This document shows positions 19,215 to 32,141 of a DNA stretch of 64,000 bases, in pieces. The notes below the pieces were generated by a model. That model was given only the letters and a program-made list of their open reading frames with translations. It searched no databases and was not told the DNA's origin. The stretch lies in assembly GCF_025628885.1 (NCBI RefSeq), contig NZ_JAOTIF010000028.1:1-64000 (forward strand), in the 5' to 3' direction. The DNA is from Paraflavisolibacter caeni. GTDB lineage: Bacteria > Bacteroidota > Bacteroidia > Chitinophagales > Chitinophagaceae. A program made the position numbers and the translations under genes. Position 1 is the first letter of the stretch. Each line of letters starts with the position of its first letter.

Positions 19215-22070
19215 TTACATTTTTATGGATAGCTTTTTGCCTTCATAAAGGATTTCCTGATCGGGCTTTCTCTCCAGGTCCAAAGCTTTAGCAGAAGCTG
19301 GAGTGACCCATACGATGCGGAAGGTTCTTTTGGCAAGCATGCTTGTATATGAACCTTTTCGGTCACCAATTGTTAGCGATTTTGTGCTTTCATTATATTG
19401 GAAGGGAATGGTTGAATACTGTCCTTTCTCATAATCGTAGGTAGTACCTTGGTCCTCATACAATTGGAAAGAGGCATCTTTTCCTGTGTATACATACAGA
19501 GTGATCGTGTCAGCAGGTTTTTCAGATGTGTATTGAAGTTCTGGACCAAAAGGAACAATGGAACCTTCTTTTACGTATACAGGCATACGTTCATACGGTG
19601 CTTCAGCCTTTATTTTCTGGCCACCTTGGTTCCATTTTCCGGTATACAGGTCGTACCATCCTTGGCCTTTGGGCAGGTACAATTCCCTCGTGCGTTGTTG
19701 ATAATTATAAACCGGATTGATCAATAAGGACGGTCCAAACATGTATTGGTCCCCAATGTTCAAAACGGCTGTGTCTTTGGCAAAATCCATCACCAGCCCC
19801 CGCATGATGGTATAGTTGTTATGATAGGTGCTGCCTGCCAAAGAATAGATATAAGGCATCAGACGGTAGCGGAGCTTATCGTAATACAGCATGCTCTGGT
19901 AGGCAGTATGCCCTTCGGGAGCGATGTTGTAGATCTCCCTGTAGGGGAATTGTCCATGCACGCGGAAGAGCGGCACAAAAGCCCCGAATTGGTACCAACG
20001 GGTATTGAGCTCCCGCCATTCTTCAAGCGCTTCTTCATTCGGTTTTTCAAAGCGGCTCTCCACCACAAAGCCCCCCACATCCATGGTCCAGTAAGGAATG
20101 CCTGACAGGGAGAAGTTGATCCCTGCGGGTATTTGGGCCTTCATGTCCTGCCAACGGGCACCAATGTCCCCACTCCAGATGGCAGCGGCATAACGCTGAG
20201 AGCCAGCAAATCCTGAACGCGTCAAGAGAAAAACTCTTTTGTTGGAATCTACAGAACGCTGACCTTCATAAATGCCTTTGGCATTTTGCAGCGGGTAGGC
20301 ATTCAGGTACTCGGCTGCCGCCCCCAGGGCCACTCCGGTCATTTGTTCTTTTCTTTTCTGGGGTGATACATTGGAGAGGATGTCTGGCTCACTGGCATCC
20401 ATCCACCACGCATCAATGCCTTTCTTATAAATTTTATTATAGATCAGGTTCCAAAATCCTTTCCGGGCCTCTTCATTGAAGGCATCATAGAAAGTAGATA
20501 CATACCCTTTACCGATCCAGTCCCTTTGCCGGTCAGCTACATTCCTTTTATACAGCCAGCCTTTTTGGTTCATTTCCTTATAAGCTGGTATGCCTTCATA
20601 AAACTTTGGCCATACCGAGATCATCAACTTGGTATTATATTGATCATGCACTACTTTGATCATACTGTCAGGACTAGAGAAGCGTGTTGGATCAAATTCC
20701 TGGCTGCCCCAGTCATTTTCCTTCCAATAGCTCCAGTCCAGCACGATATTATCAAGTGGGATCTTCCTCTTCCTGAACTCAGCTACTGTTTCTAATATTT
20801 CCTGTTGTGTTTTATAGCGCTCCCTGCTTTGCCAGAAGCCTAATGCCCATTTTGGAACAATAGGTGCTTTACCGGTTAGGAACCGGTAACCACTGATCAC
20901 CTCATCCATATTATTACCATAAATGAAATAATAATCCAGTTGTTTTCCAGCTTCTGAAGAAAAAGAGAAAGTATTTTGTTCTGGAGTTGGTAAGGGTTCA
21001 AGCCACTTTAAGGAAAGGTAAGATTCACCCCCTTCTGGGATCCATTCAATTTTAATGTGAAGTTTTTGACCCTTCTGCATGGTCACATCAGCCAAAGCGG
21101 GTGCAGGGTTCCATGCCTTCCTCCAGCGGTCGATCAGTAGTTTCCCGCCAACCCAAACTTTAATATACCCGCCATAAGTAAACCTGAATTTATGGTTGCC
21201 GGTGAACTCGCTGGCAATACTGCCTTCCCAGGTTACTACTCCATTTGCAGGATTGAATTCAGCAGGCAGGTATTGCTTCGACTCATTGAGGTACTCCATG
21301 CTAATGGAAGCCTCAGCTCTTTGCAGTACAGCATCAGCAGGTTTGTTCCTGTCATTACTGTATGTAGCTGTCAGCCAGCCTTCCAGTCCCTCTTTTGAAA
21401 ACAACCTCAGGGAAGAAAGCGGATGATACTCACGGGTATCCCCTGCTTTGGTAAGGGAATAATTATCCCAAAGAATGCCATAATTTTTATTGGAAATAAG
21501 GAAAGGAACGCCAACTTCCGTATTATTCTGAAATAAAAAAACCTGTTGGCCTTTATAATTATATACATCATCCTGGTGCTGACCAAGCCCGTAATGAGCA
21601 TCATCAGCAGTTGTTTGAAAAGTCTGCTTTATATGATAAGACTGTTGGCCTTCAAATACCGCAGGCTGAAAATTTCGTCCGGACGGCTGCTTTTCACTCA
21701 GTATTTTATTGCCGCCCGGGTCACGGAATGAAACGGCGCCTGTTTTCAGGTCGACAATAGCGGTAAGGTTTATTGTTTTTAGTATGAGGTTTTCTTTGGA
21801 AGGAATTACATTCCAGGAAAGATCAGGTCTTTTGCTGTAAACAGTAACCAGACTTTGGGTGGCAGCAATCTCTTTTCCCGGAGCCGCAATTACTCTTATT
21901 ATATTATCAGACACTACTTCAAGTTTAACGGCCTGGGAAGTGCCTGTAAAAACCGGATCGGTAAAAACAATAATCCCGTCTTTGGTCTGAATATATGATG
22001 GAGGCTCTGCCAATAAGACATTAAAAACAAGGGTACACAGAATGCTAAGCAATCGCAATCGCATTTTCAT
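19215..22070 (-). CDS. GH31 alpha-xylosidase-type enzyme with inserted PA14 domain
   Basis: A 951-aa secreted GH31 enzyme with a signal peptide ending near VLLAEPP. The N-terminal beta-sandwich is interrupted by a PA14 domain at about residues 228-358, where GNHKFRFTYGGYIKVWVGG and LLIDRW are typical. The catalytic nucleophile is the Asp in WWMDASEPD (about 557) and the acid/base the Asp in WSGDIGARW (about 634). The PA14-in-GH31 layout and length are those of xyloglucan-active alpha-xylosidases, which remove the non-reducing-end xylose from xylogluco-oligosaccharides. It is the first gene of the GH31-SusC-SusD-SusE operon. Its 5' end and promoter are duplicated as a relic at 48940-49160. Alpha-glucosidase activity is the main alternative. 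Confidence 0.92.
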   Translation of the reverse strand: MKMRLRLLSILCTLVFNVLLAEPPSYIQTKDGIIVFTDPVFTGTSQAVKLEVVSDNIIRVIAAPGKEIAATQSLVTVYSKRPDLSWNVIPSKENLILKTINLTAIVDLKTGAVSFRDPGGNKILSEKQPSGRNFQPAVFEGQQSYHIKQTFQTTADDAHYGLGQHQDDVYNYKGQQVFLFQNNTEVGVPFLISNKNYGILWDNYSLTKAGDTREYHPLSSLRLFSKEGLEGWLTATYSNDRNKPADAVLQRAEASISMEYLNESKQYLPAEFNPANGVVTWEGSIASEFTGNHKFRFTYGGYIKVWVGGKLLIDRWRKAWNPAPALADVTMQKGQKLHIKIEWIPEGGESYLSLKWLEPLPTPEQNTFSFSSEAGKQLDYYFIYGNNMDEVISGYRFLTGKAPIVPKWALGFWQSRERYKTQQEILETVAEFRKRKIPLDNIVLDWSYWKENDWGSQEFDPTRFSSPDSMIKVVHDQYNTKLMISVWPKFYEGIPAYKEMNQKGWLYKRNVADRQRDWIGKGYVSTFYDAFNEEARKGFWNLIYNKIYKKGIDAWWMDASEPDILSNVSPQKRKEQMTGVALGAAAEYLNAYPLQNAKGIYEGQRSVDSNKRVFLLTRSGFAGSQRYAAAIWSGDIGARWQDMKAQIPAGINFSLSGIPYWTMDVGGFVVESRFEKPNEEALEEWRELNTRWYQFGAFVPLFRVHGQFPYREIYNIAPEGHTAYQSMLYYDKLRYRLMPYIYSLAGSTYHNNYTIMRGLVMDFAKDTAVLNIGDQYMFGPSLLINPVYNYQQRTRELYLPKGQGWYDLYTGKWNQGGQKIKAEAPYERMPVYVKEGSIVPFGPELQYTSEKPADTITLYVYTGKDASFQLYEDQGTTYDYEKGQYSTIPFQYNESTKSLTIGDRKGSYTSMLAKRTFRIVWVTPASAKALDLERKPDQEILYEGKKLSIKM

Positions 22071-22102
22071 TTAAAGCAATTTTTTCAGTTGAAATAATAC
22101 AG

Positions 22103-22170
22103 TAAAACTAGTTCGGTGCTGTTTAAAGCAGGGTATCCAGATGTTGCAGACTAGGGCATAAAATGTTGCA
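22103..22170 (-). promoter_or_regulatory. Promoter with paired direct repeats upstream of GH31
   Basis: On the minus strand, two copies of TGCAACAT lie 22 bp apart (22163-22170 and 22141-22148), about two helical turns, upstream of TAGTTTTA (22103-22110). The latter fits the Bacteroidota -7 consensus TAnnTTTG except the last base and lies 33 bp before the GH31 ATG. No good -33 element is seen, which fits an activator-dependent promoter. The same module recurs near 49094-49160 and, less perfectly, at 46242-46312. The activator is not in the window. Confidence 0.55.
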
Positions 22171-22190
22171 AACAACTGGTTTTCAATACC

Positions 22191-22496
22191 TTTTATGCAA
22201 ACAGGAGGCTTTAAGTGTCTGCATCCTTCCTATTGGCTATGCCAAGCCATCCAGAAAAGCGAAGAGCAATTGCGGGCATACACTATGTGTTAGAGCGCAT
22301 GAAAGTAAAAAAGAAAATTGGTCGTCCCCAGTACTAAGACAAGGATACAAAAGGCGAGCAGCACTTAAAAAAATAGTCTTCCCACTCTTAAAGACGCTCT
22401 ATGGCAAGCGTTCCTATTTGCACAATGAGATGCGCAGTGGTACCCGTAGGCAAAGCAAAAGAAGACCAAATGAGTTGAAGAAATTGAAAAAATTCG
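22191..22496. other. Unassigned intergenic DNA between DUF5916 pseudogene and GH31 promoter
   Basis: About 300 bp with no gene I can support. A plus-strand frame (22163-22504) is open but Lys/Arg-rich, has no recognisable domain and runs into the 3' end of the pseudogene. Another short plus-strand frame encodes HPEKRRAIAGIHYVLERMKV, also unrecognised. It could be a remnant of foreign DNA, but nothing identifies it. Confidence 0.3.
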
Positions 22497-25129
22497 TTAT
22501 ATAGAAAACCAATAATTAAATTTGATAAGAAAAATATTGTTGGGAAAGATATCCTTCAAACTGCTCATCCCATTACTCAAAACCTGACTGCCGGGTTGAA
22601 CAAATGCCGTTCTATCCTGAGACCAAACAAAATTAAATTGAGAGCCCGGGCGGTATTCCCAGCGGAAAACAAGATTGGAACGAAACTGGCTAAAATCGAA
22701 ATTTGGATTCCAGAAATTATAGTCACTCGAAGCATTGTTATTTTCCGCCACCTCATAGGTATTGCCATTCAATGAGGGTTTTAATTCAGTAAAACGGTTA
22801 TGATAATTGTTCGCCCTGTATTCAGTGATTCTTTTAAATTGCGAATATTTTCCAACTGTTGCAAATGGGCTTCCGTAGTATTGAATCGAAACTTCAGGTG
22901 TTATATTGTAGTCCATCCTTAAAGTAATGGCCATAGTATGCTGGTCTATTATTCCAAGAATGTATCTGGTTTCCCTATCATTGGCAGTTGTAGTGATGTA
23001 CTGCAGATCATTTCTATTGCCTGAATAATTAAGGCTTGCAGATAATTTTATGGTATTGATTGGAGTGTATCTTATTCCCGGTTGAACTGAATAATACCTG
23101 GCACTGTTATTACCTGATGAAGACAGTTCCGAACTAAGCTAAAAGAAAAGCTTTTTGGATGGATCTGTTCTCATATAAACATTTCGATACAAAACTGAAG
23201 GAATCAGCATGGCACTTCCACCACGTAAAATTCTTGTATCAAGAGATTGCGGCGTATAACTGGACGAAGCATTGAAAGCCCATTTGTTTAAAAATTCCAG
23301 ATAGATACCAAAATTTACACTTGACGATAAATATCTCAGGCCAAAATCCCAGTTATTTGTTTCAGACAATGAAACATTATAAGTGCGAAAGATGGAAACA
23401 GGCTTGTTTACAAAATAGTAAACTGAATTTTTTTGCTTGATGATATCAGCCATTTGCATATAACCCATGTCATTGAGGTCAAAGCCAGGCGAACGCCATG
23501 TTAGTTCTGTGGAATAACGCCAGAAACCTTTGCTGCCTTTTCCAATTTTGATGCTGCCACCATAACCGGATATTTGCGTCGCGGCACTATCGATGTGTAG
23601 GTAATCAATATCAGGACGCTGGTAATAACGAGCCGAAGACTGCTGAAGAATGATCATTGCTTGACGACTACCTGTGATATTACTGCCAACAATTTTTGCA
23701 TCCACGTAGTATTTTTTATCATACCATTGATGAAACAAATCAATTCCTCCTGTGTAGGCATGATGATTCATGAATTCGAGGTGTGAAGCATTCAGGAAAC
23801 TGTTTGTGGAAGTAAGAATACCGCCAAGCGTTGTATTCCCTTGTTTATAATCCTGTTGAACCCTGACCAGTGCATAATTTGTGAGCGGTTCTACATTCTG
23901 GCGTTTTCTCTTTCCTAATGAATCAATGTCTGCATATTCATTAGCGGTAAGACTTTGCAATACACCAATCGATAACCCTTTGGCTGTTTTGCCGCTCATT
24001 TTTGCTGCACCAAGAATGGTGGTATTATTGGGATAATTAATAAACTCATTATTATTCAATGTCAGATAAAATGAAGGAGTATGGCCTATCCGACGGCTAT
24101 AAAAAAAAGAAGAATTGTCAAAGTCGAAGTTGAAAATATTTTTCCCTTCGAGAAAGAAAGGACGTTTCTCTTCATAAAAAGTTTCAAATGCAGAAAGGTT
24201 CATTACAGATGGATCTGATTCCACCTGGCCAAAATCAGGATTTACTGTGAGATCAATTGTGAGATTACTTGCCTAACCAATTTTTGCATCCAATCCAGCT
24301 TTCCCTAACCATCGCCGTCCCTTGTTTGCAAATGGATTGTTTTGCTCTTTTTGAAAAGTGTTGACTTTACCAAGGGTATATGGCATGATTTCAAATCTTT
24401 TTGATTTTGGTAATCCGTTTATTCCGTGAAGTTCCCCAAATAAATACAACATACCTGGCCCCGTTGATGATTGCGGCTCCCAATCGCTTTCCTGTTGCAA
24501 ACGTTCAATCCACCGCCAACTATGAAGTCCCCAAACCTGCACTGAATCCTTACTGTAACGAAGCTGGCTCAATGGAATTCTGAATTCTGCTGTCCATGCA
24601 GAATCCTCTTTGGCTGTTTTTACATGCCATACGGCATTCCAATTATTATCAGCATTCATGGGATTGGTTATAAGCAAATCTATTTTCTGTCCTGCAGCCG
24701 AAACATCAAACTCAAATCCTGTGCGATGATCGTGATAGCTATCAAAACAAACACCAACCATGTCGCCTGCAAATTCATCACGTCTTCCTGCTCTCCTGAT
24801 AATTTCTTGGGGCAAGCTATCGAAGGCACGGATAGCTACATAAATATTTTTATCGTCGTAAAGAATTTTTAGTTCTGTTGGCTGCGACGGCAGCCCACCT
24901 TCGTTCGGTATCCACTGAGCATAATTGCCTGCCCACTCTCCAGTTTTTCCAGCAGACATCATTTAACTTACCATCAACGACCGGTCTTTCTGTTGAAGAA
25001 ATACGATTGGTATGATAAACTCTTAGCGTTTTTTTTTGTTGAATCGGTTAATTTATTTTGAGAAAAAGCTTTGTGAAAATTGAAAAGAAATAAAACGAGA
25101 AGAGCAGTTGTTTTGAATACGTTTTTCAT
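22497..25129 (-). pseudogene. Decayed paralogue of the CBM9-like/DUF5916 protein
   Basis: The full length of the protein at 2296-4938 can be followed here, from an ATG at 25129 with signal peptide (MKNVFKTTALLVLF) to the same C-terminus (NYWFSI). The frame is broken four times. There are two one-base gains in A runs near 25029-25037 and just upstream of 24962, a TAG at 24273-24275 (where the intact copy has Leu in GLTSNL) and a TAG at 23139-23141 (where it has Glu in CELNAEL). Open pieces are 24273-24962, 23139-24224 and 22497-22934, all in one frame. Protein similarity to the intact copy is high throughout by eye, so decay is recent. The 188-bp gap to the GH2 at 25318 holds nothing recognisable. 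Confidence 0.9.
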
Positions 25130-25317
25130 GCCTGTCATTTTTATTCAATAAATTCGACCTGTAAGTGTTATCACCGTTCAAAGAATACATAAATTTTTAG
25201 TATTTGATCAAATTCAAAAAGAAAACATCTTCCTTACGTATGGCAAATTATTTTAATAACAGCTTCATTCCTCAGGAATTTTGTATAAGGCTTAAACACA
25301 TGGCGAACTCTTAGTTG

Positions 25318-27117
25318 CTACTTTTTGTTATAATACACTTTCATGATGTACCATGCTTTCTTTTTATCTCCTTTCTCCGACAATAAACCTTTTCTGTTGT
25401 ACCCCTTTTGATAAACCGGGTGTAGCCTGCTCAAAGACCTGTAGTCAAACAATAACCAGGGGCATACACCAGATAAATTAGGAACCGTGTTAAACATTTT
25501 CACCTGGTCAATATAAATTTTTTCCTGGTACTCTTCCGTCCAATAAGCGGCTTCATCTGCCGGCCCGTAGTCACTGCCAAATAAGGCTTCGCCTCCAAAC
25601 TCAGAAATAAACACAGGCTTTTCCGGACACACTACTTTCCATTTTACATCAGATGGTTTTCCTTGCCATGGTACATACCATCCGGCATATTCATTAATTG
25701 AAACCAGGTCTGAATGCCGGTACAATGTATCCCACAATTCAAAGCTATTGCTCAGATATTTTTGTGAGTTAATGACATGCGTAATCAAACGTACAGAATC
25801 TAAAGCCTTGCATTTTTTTGTTAACTCAACCAGTGCTTTGTCACGGTTTGGGGTAGAGGGATATGTTTCGTTTGAAAGGCTCCAGACAACAACTCCGCAA
25901 CGATTTTTATCTCTGCGTATCATCTCGCCCAGCATTCTGTCCATTTTAACAGGAACAGTACTGTCTGCAAAATCAATATGCTGATAAACCGGAAGTTCAC
26001 TCCATATCATTAAACCCATTCTTTCGGCTTCTCTTATCATGTTTTCATTGTGGGGATAGTGTGCTAAACGAACAAGATTACATCCTAACTCTTTAGCCGC
26101 TTTTAGTAATAAATTGGCATCATCCCTTGAATATGCCCTGGCCCCCTTGTATGGGTTTTCTTCGTGAATATTTACAGCTTTGAGAAAAATTGGATGATTG
26201 TTTAGTAAAACTTTCCCTTCCTTTACTTCAATGTTTCTGAAACCAATATTCTCCGAAACAGAATCTGTTTCACTTTTAATAATTACTTTGTAAAGTTTGG
26301 GGTTTTCAGGCGACCATAGTTCAAACCCCGAAGAAAAATCAACTGGTGCCAACCCTTTTTTGTCGCTCTTTGTTTTGTATTGAATGTTTAGTTCAGGTAT
26401 TTTTATTTCAATCTTCTGTTCTAACTGCAAACCATCGAGCTGAATCCACCCCGAAACAGTATTGAGGCTTCCTTTCTTTAATTGAATGGAATAGTCCTGA
26501 ATATAGGTTTTACCGGTTTCGATAATATTAACATCACGGGTAATGCCTCCATAGTTAAACCAGTCGTAACCTAAACCGGGTAAACCATTTTTTTGACGAA
26601 CATTATTTGTTTTAACCACGATGCTATTAATACCACTTTTTACTTTGTTCGTGATTTCAAACTGAAAGGGTGTAAATCCTCCTTCATGAATTCCTAACTT
26701 TTCACCATTTAAATACACATCAGCTATATAATTTACAGCGCCGAAATGAAGAAACAATCTTTTTTCATTCTGAATTGTATAATTGAATTTTTTCCTATAC
26801 CAGACGGTTCCTTCAAAAAAAGTCAATTCACTCTTTTGAGAATTAAAATCTCCCGGCACTTTCAATACGGGACCTCCATCGAAAGAATACTCAAAAAAAT
26901 CTGTTTTCTTTTGGGGCCTTTTTTCCAACCAAACCTGCAGCCATTCGCCAACACCTGTTGGATCAATAATAACATTCCATTGGCCATTTAAACTTATTGC
27001 GTTCCTTGATTGAATATTTATCATGGCATCCTGGCCGATTACCATATCTACCAAAAGAAAAGAGAATAAAAAAATCAATATCCGCTTATTTGAAAATATT
27101 TTTATGCTTTTGAACAT
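25318..27117 (-). CDS. GH2 beta-glycosidase (compact, beta-glucuronidase/galactosidase-like)
   Basis: About 599 aa from the ATG at 27117; the frame to 27135 begins with TTG. A signal peptide ends near DMVIGQ. It has the three minimal GH2 domains: jelly roll (LFLHFGAVNYIADVYLNGE), Ig-like and TIM barrel. VVWSLSNETYPS (about residue 415) carries the acid/base Glu and VFISEFGGEALFG (about 505) the nucleophile. The LxxWSxxNE and SEFGG motifs and short length resemble the beta-glucuronidase-type GH2 branch more than LacZ, so beta-galactosidase, beta-glucuronidase or another beta-glycosidase is possible. It follows the LacZ-like GH2 by 143 bp and precedes the DUF5916 pseudogene. Confidence 0.85.
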   Translation of the reverse strand: MFKSIKIFSNKRILIFLFSFLLVDMVIGQDAMINIQSRNAISLNGQWNVIIDPTGVGEWLQVWLEKRPQKKTDFFEYSFDGGPVLKVPGDFNSQKSELTFFEGTVWYRKKFNYTIQNEKRLFLHFGAVNYIADVYLNGEKLGIHEGGFTPFQFEITNKVKSGINSIVVKTNNVRQKNGLPGLGYDWFNYGGITRDVNIIETGKTYIQDYSIQLKKGSLNTVSGWIQLDGLQLEQKIEIKIPELNIQYKTKSDKKGLAPVDFSSGFELWSPENPKLYKVIIKSETDSVSENIGFRNIEVKEGKVLLNNHPIFLKAVNIHEENPYKGARAYSRDDANLLLKAAKELGCNLVRLAHYPHNENMIREAERMGLMIWSELPVYQHIDFADSTVPVKMDRMLGEMIRRDKNRCGVVVWSLSNETYPSTPNRDKALVELTKKCKALDSVRLITHVINSQKYLSNSFELWDTLYRHSDLVSINEYAGWYVPWQGKPSDVKWKVVCPEKPVFISEFGGEALFGSDYGPADEAAYWTEEYQEKIYIDQVKMFNTVPNLSGVCPWLLFDYRSLSRLHPVYQKGYNRKGLLSEKGDKKKAWYIMKVYYNKK

Positions 27118-27260
27118 ATTTTTGCTTTTGAACAAATTAATACCTGAATAATGTATTTTTTAGCATCAACATAGGTGTTGCTGTTTTTCTGTTATAGTTT
27201 AAATTACCAATACACCTCTCGTATTGTCCATTCCGGTGGCAGAGCGTTCATCCTGCGATA

Positions 27261-30572
<3,312 letters not shown>

Positions 30573-30621
30573 TTAACCCGTAATGAAATCATTTTACATT
30601 ACCTGTTTATACACGAAATTT

Positions 30622-32100
30622 TTAAATTACACCTTCCCCCATTGAGCAAAGTCCAATGCGTACACCCAAAAATCCGCCAAAAGCATTATGATGAAATCCA
30701 GAGATGTCTAATGAATTTTCAATCTTATTCCATTTGGTTCCGTCTGTGCTGTAGAACAGATCAACGGTGTTGTTCATGTTCTTCAGGCGAAGGAACAGAT
30801 GATTCGTGACAACATTTTTTTCTGTAGGGAATTGCCAGCCATTGATGTTTGCCAGTATGTTTCCATTGTTCGTAAGAATACCTGAAGAGGCTCTTTCATT
30901 ATAGAAAAGAACCAATCCACCGGTAGCCTTGCCTTCAATAACCAATTCTACTTCGGCTGTGTAGGAATGGTCAGACGGCACACAAAGAAGAGGTGAAGAA
31001 TTTGCAATTGAATTTCCCTTTGCTTTAATCGCTAAACTATTATCGACAAAGTGAAACCTGCTGGTATCATATGCACCAAAAAACTTCCATTGTGGTTTTA
31101 AATTATTGCCATCAAATCTATCGCTCAATGTAAAGTTCGAATGAGAAGTAATCAGATTTGGTTTTTTAATAGGCTGATCAGCTACTATGCCACCAGGTAT
31201 TTTATACCAGCCGTCTTTTGTCCATTCAACAGGTTGAAGTAAGGTCTGGCGACCCATGTTGTAAAATCCTTTTTCATAAGCATGAAACACCATCCACCAT
31301 TTACCTTTTGCATCTTCAAATAAAGTTCCATGCCCCTTCGACCACCATCTTTCTGAATTTTTTGTGGTTCTGATAATTGGATTGTAAGGAGAATTTTCCC
31401 AGGGACCAAACAACGATTTGGAACGTGCGGAGATGACCATGTGCCCTGTTGCAGGACCTGCTGTTCCACCTTCTGCAACTGTTAGATAATAATAGTCGCC
31501 TCGTTTTACCAGCTTAGGACCTTCCATACAAAAACACTCAATGGACCATTCACGTGGTATCTGCCATCCACCGTAAGAGCTCTTAAATGCACCAGCAACA
31601 GAAAGTCCATCATCGGATAAGGGAACAAACCCGCCACTGCTAAAAAACAAATATCTTTTTCCGTTTTCATCTACAACATGTCCGGGGTCTATATTAGCAA
31701 TTTTCAAATCAACGGGGTCACTCCATTTACCATTTATTGAATCTGCTGTAACAACATAGTTGGTTCCATTGGCGGGGAAATAGATGTAGTACTTGTTTTT
31801 ATGTTTCACTAAATCAGGAGCCCACACAGAACCGACATATTTATACAAAGCGTTTGTTACAGGATTCCAGTTCATCAAATCTTTTGAATGCCAGATCAAC
31901 AAACCGGGATAATATTCAAAAGATGAATGCACCATGTAATAATCTTCGCCATCGCGCAGAATACTCGGATCGGGATAATCACCTGCAAAAACGGGGTTCA
32001 TATAAAAACCAGTACCCTTAGCATTGGTCCTGGTTTGGTACTGTGCATTGGCAAAAATTGTTAATTGGAGCAACAAAATGGTTATGATAGTCTTATTCAT
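30622..32100 (-). CDS. GH43 beta-xylosidase / alpha-L-arabinofuranosidase with C-terminal beta-sandwich
   Basis: A 492-aa secreted enzyme with signal peptide (TIITILLLQLTIFANAQ). The five-bladed GH43 propeller has its catalytic base Asp in AGDYPDPSILRDG (about residue 43), the modulating Asp in WAPDLVKHKNKYY (about 94) and the acid Glu in FCMEGPKLVKRG (about 193). A C-terminal concanavalin-like GH43 C2 domain (about 330-490) often completes the active site in beta-xylosidase-type members. The protein ends at GEGVI. Beyond the TAA the same frame reads KFRV, the usual last strand, so a late nonsense change may have trimmed about five residues; function is probably kept. It is 42 bp after the GH2 at 32142. 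Confidence 0.88.
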   Translation of the reverse strand: MNKTIITILLLQLTIFANAQYQTRTNAKGTGFYMNPVFAGDYPDPSILRDGEDYYMVHSSFEYYPGLLIWHSKDLMNWNPVTNALYKYVGSVWAPDLVKHKNKYYIYFPANGTNYVVTADSINGKWSDPVDLKIANIDPGHVVDENGKRYLFFSSGGFVPLSDDGLSVAGAFKSSYGGWQIPREWSIECFCMEGPKLVKRGDYYYLTVAEGGTAGPATGHMVISARSKSLFGPWENSPYNPIIRTTKNSERWWSKGHGTLFEDAKGKWWMVFHAYEKGFYNMGRQTLLQPVEWTKDGWYKIPGGIVADQPIKKPNLITSHSNFTLSDRFDGNNLKPQWKFFGAYDTSRFHFVDNSLAIKAKGNSIANSSPLLCVPSDHSYTAEVELVIEGKATGGLVLFYNERASSGILTNNGNILANINGWQFPTEKNVVTNHLFLRLKNMNNTVDLFYSTDGTKWNKIENSLDISGFHHNAFGGFLGVRIGLCSMGEGVI

Positions 32101-32141
32101 TTTCTATAGTAGTGTTTTGATTTTATCAACCGGGCCTGAAT

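Noticed and set aside
22163-22504. 113-codon plus-strand frame in the GH31-DUF5916 gap
   Set aside because: Starts inside the operator repeats, is Lys/Arg-rich without a recognisable domain and overlaps the pseudogene end. It could be chance; not called as a gene.
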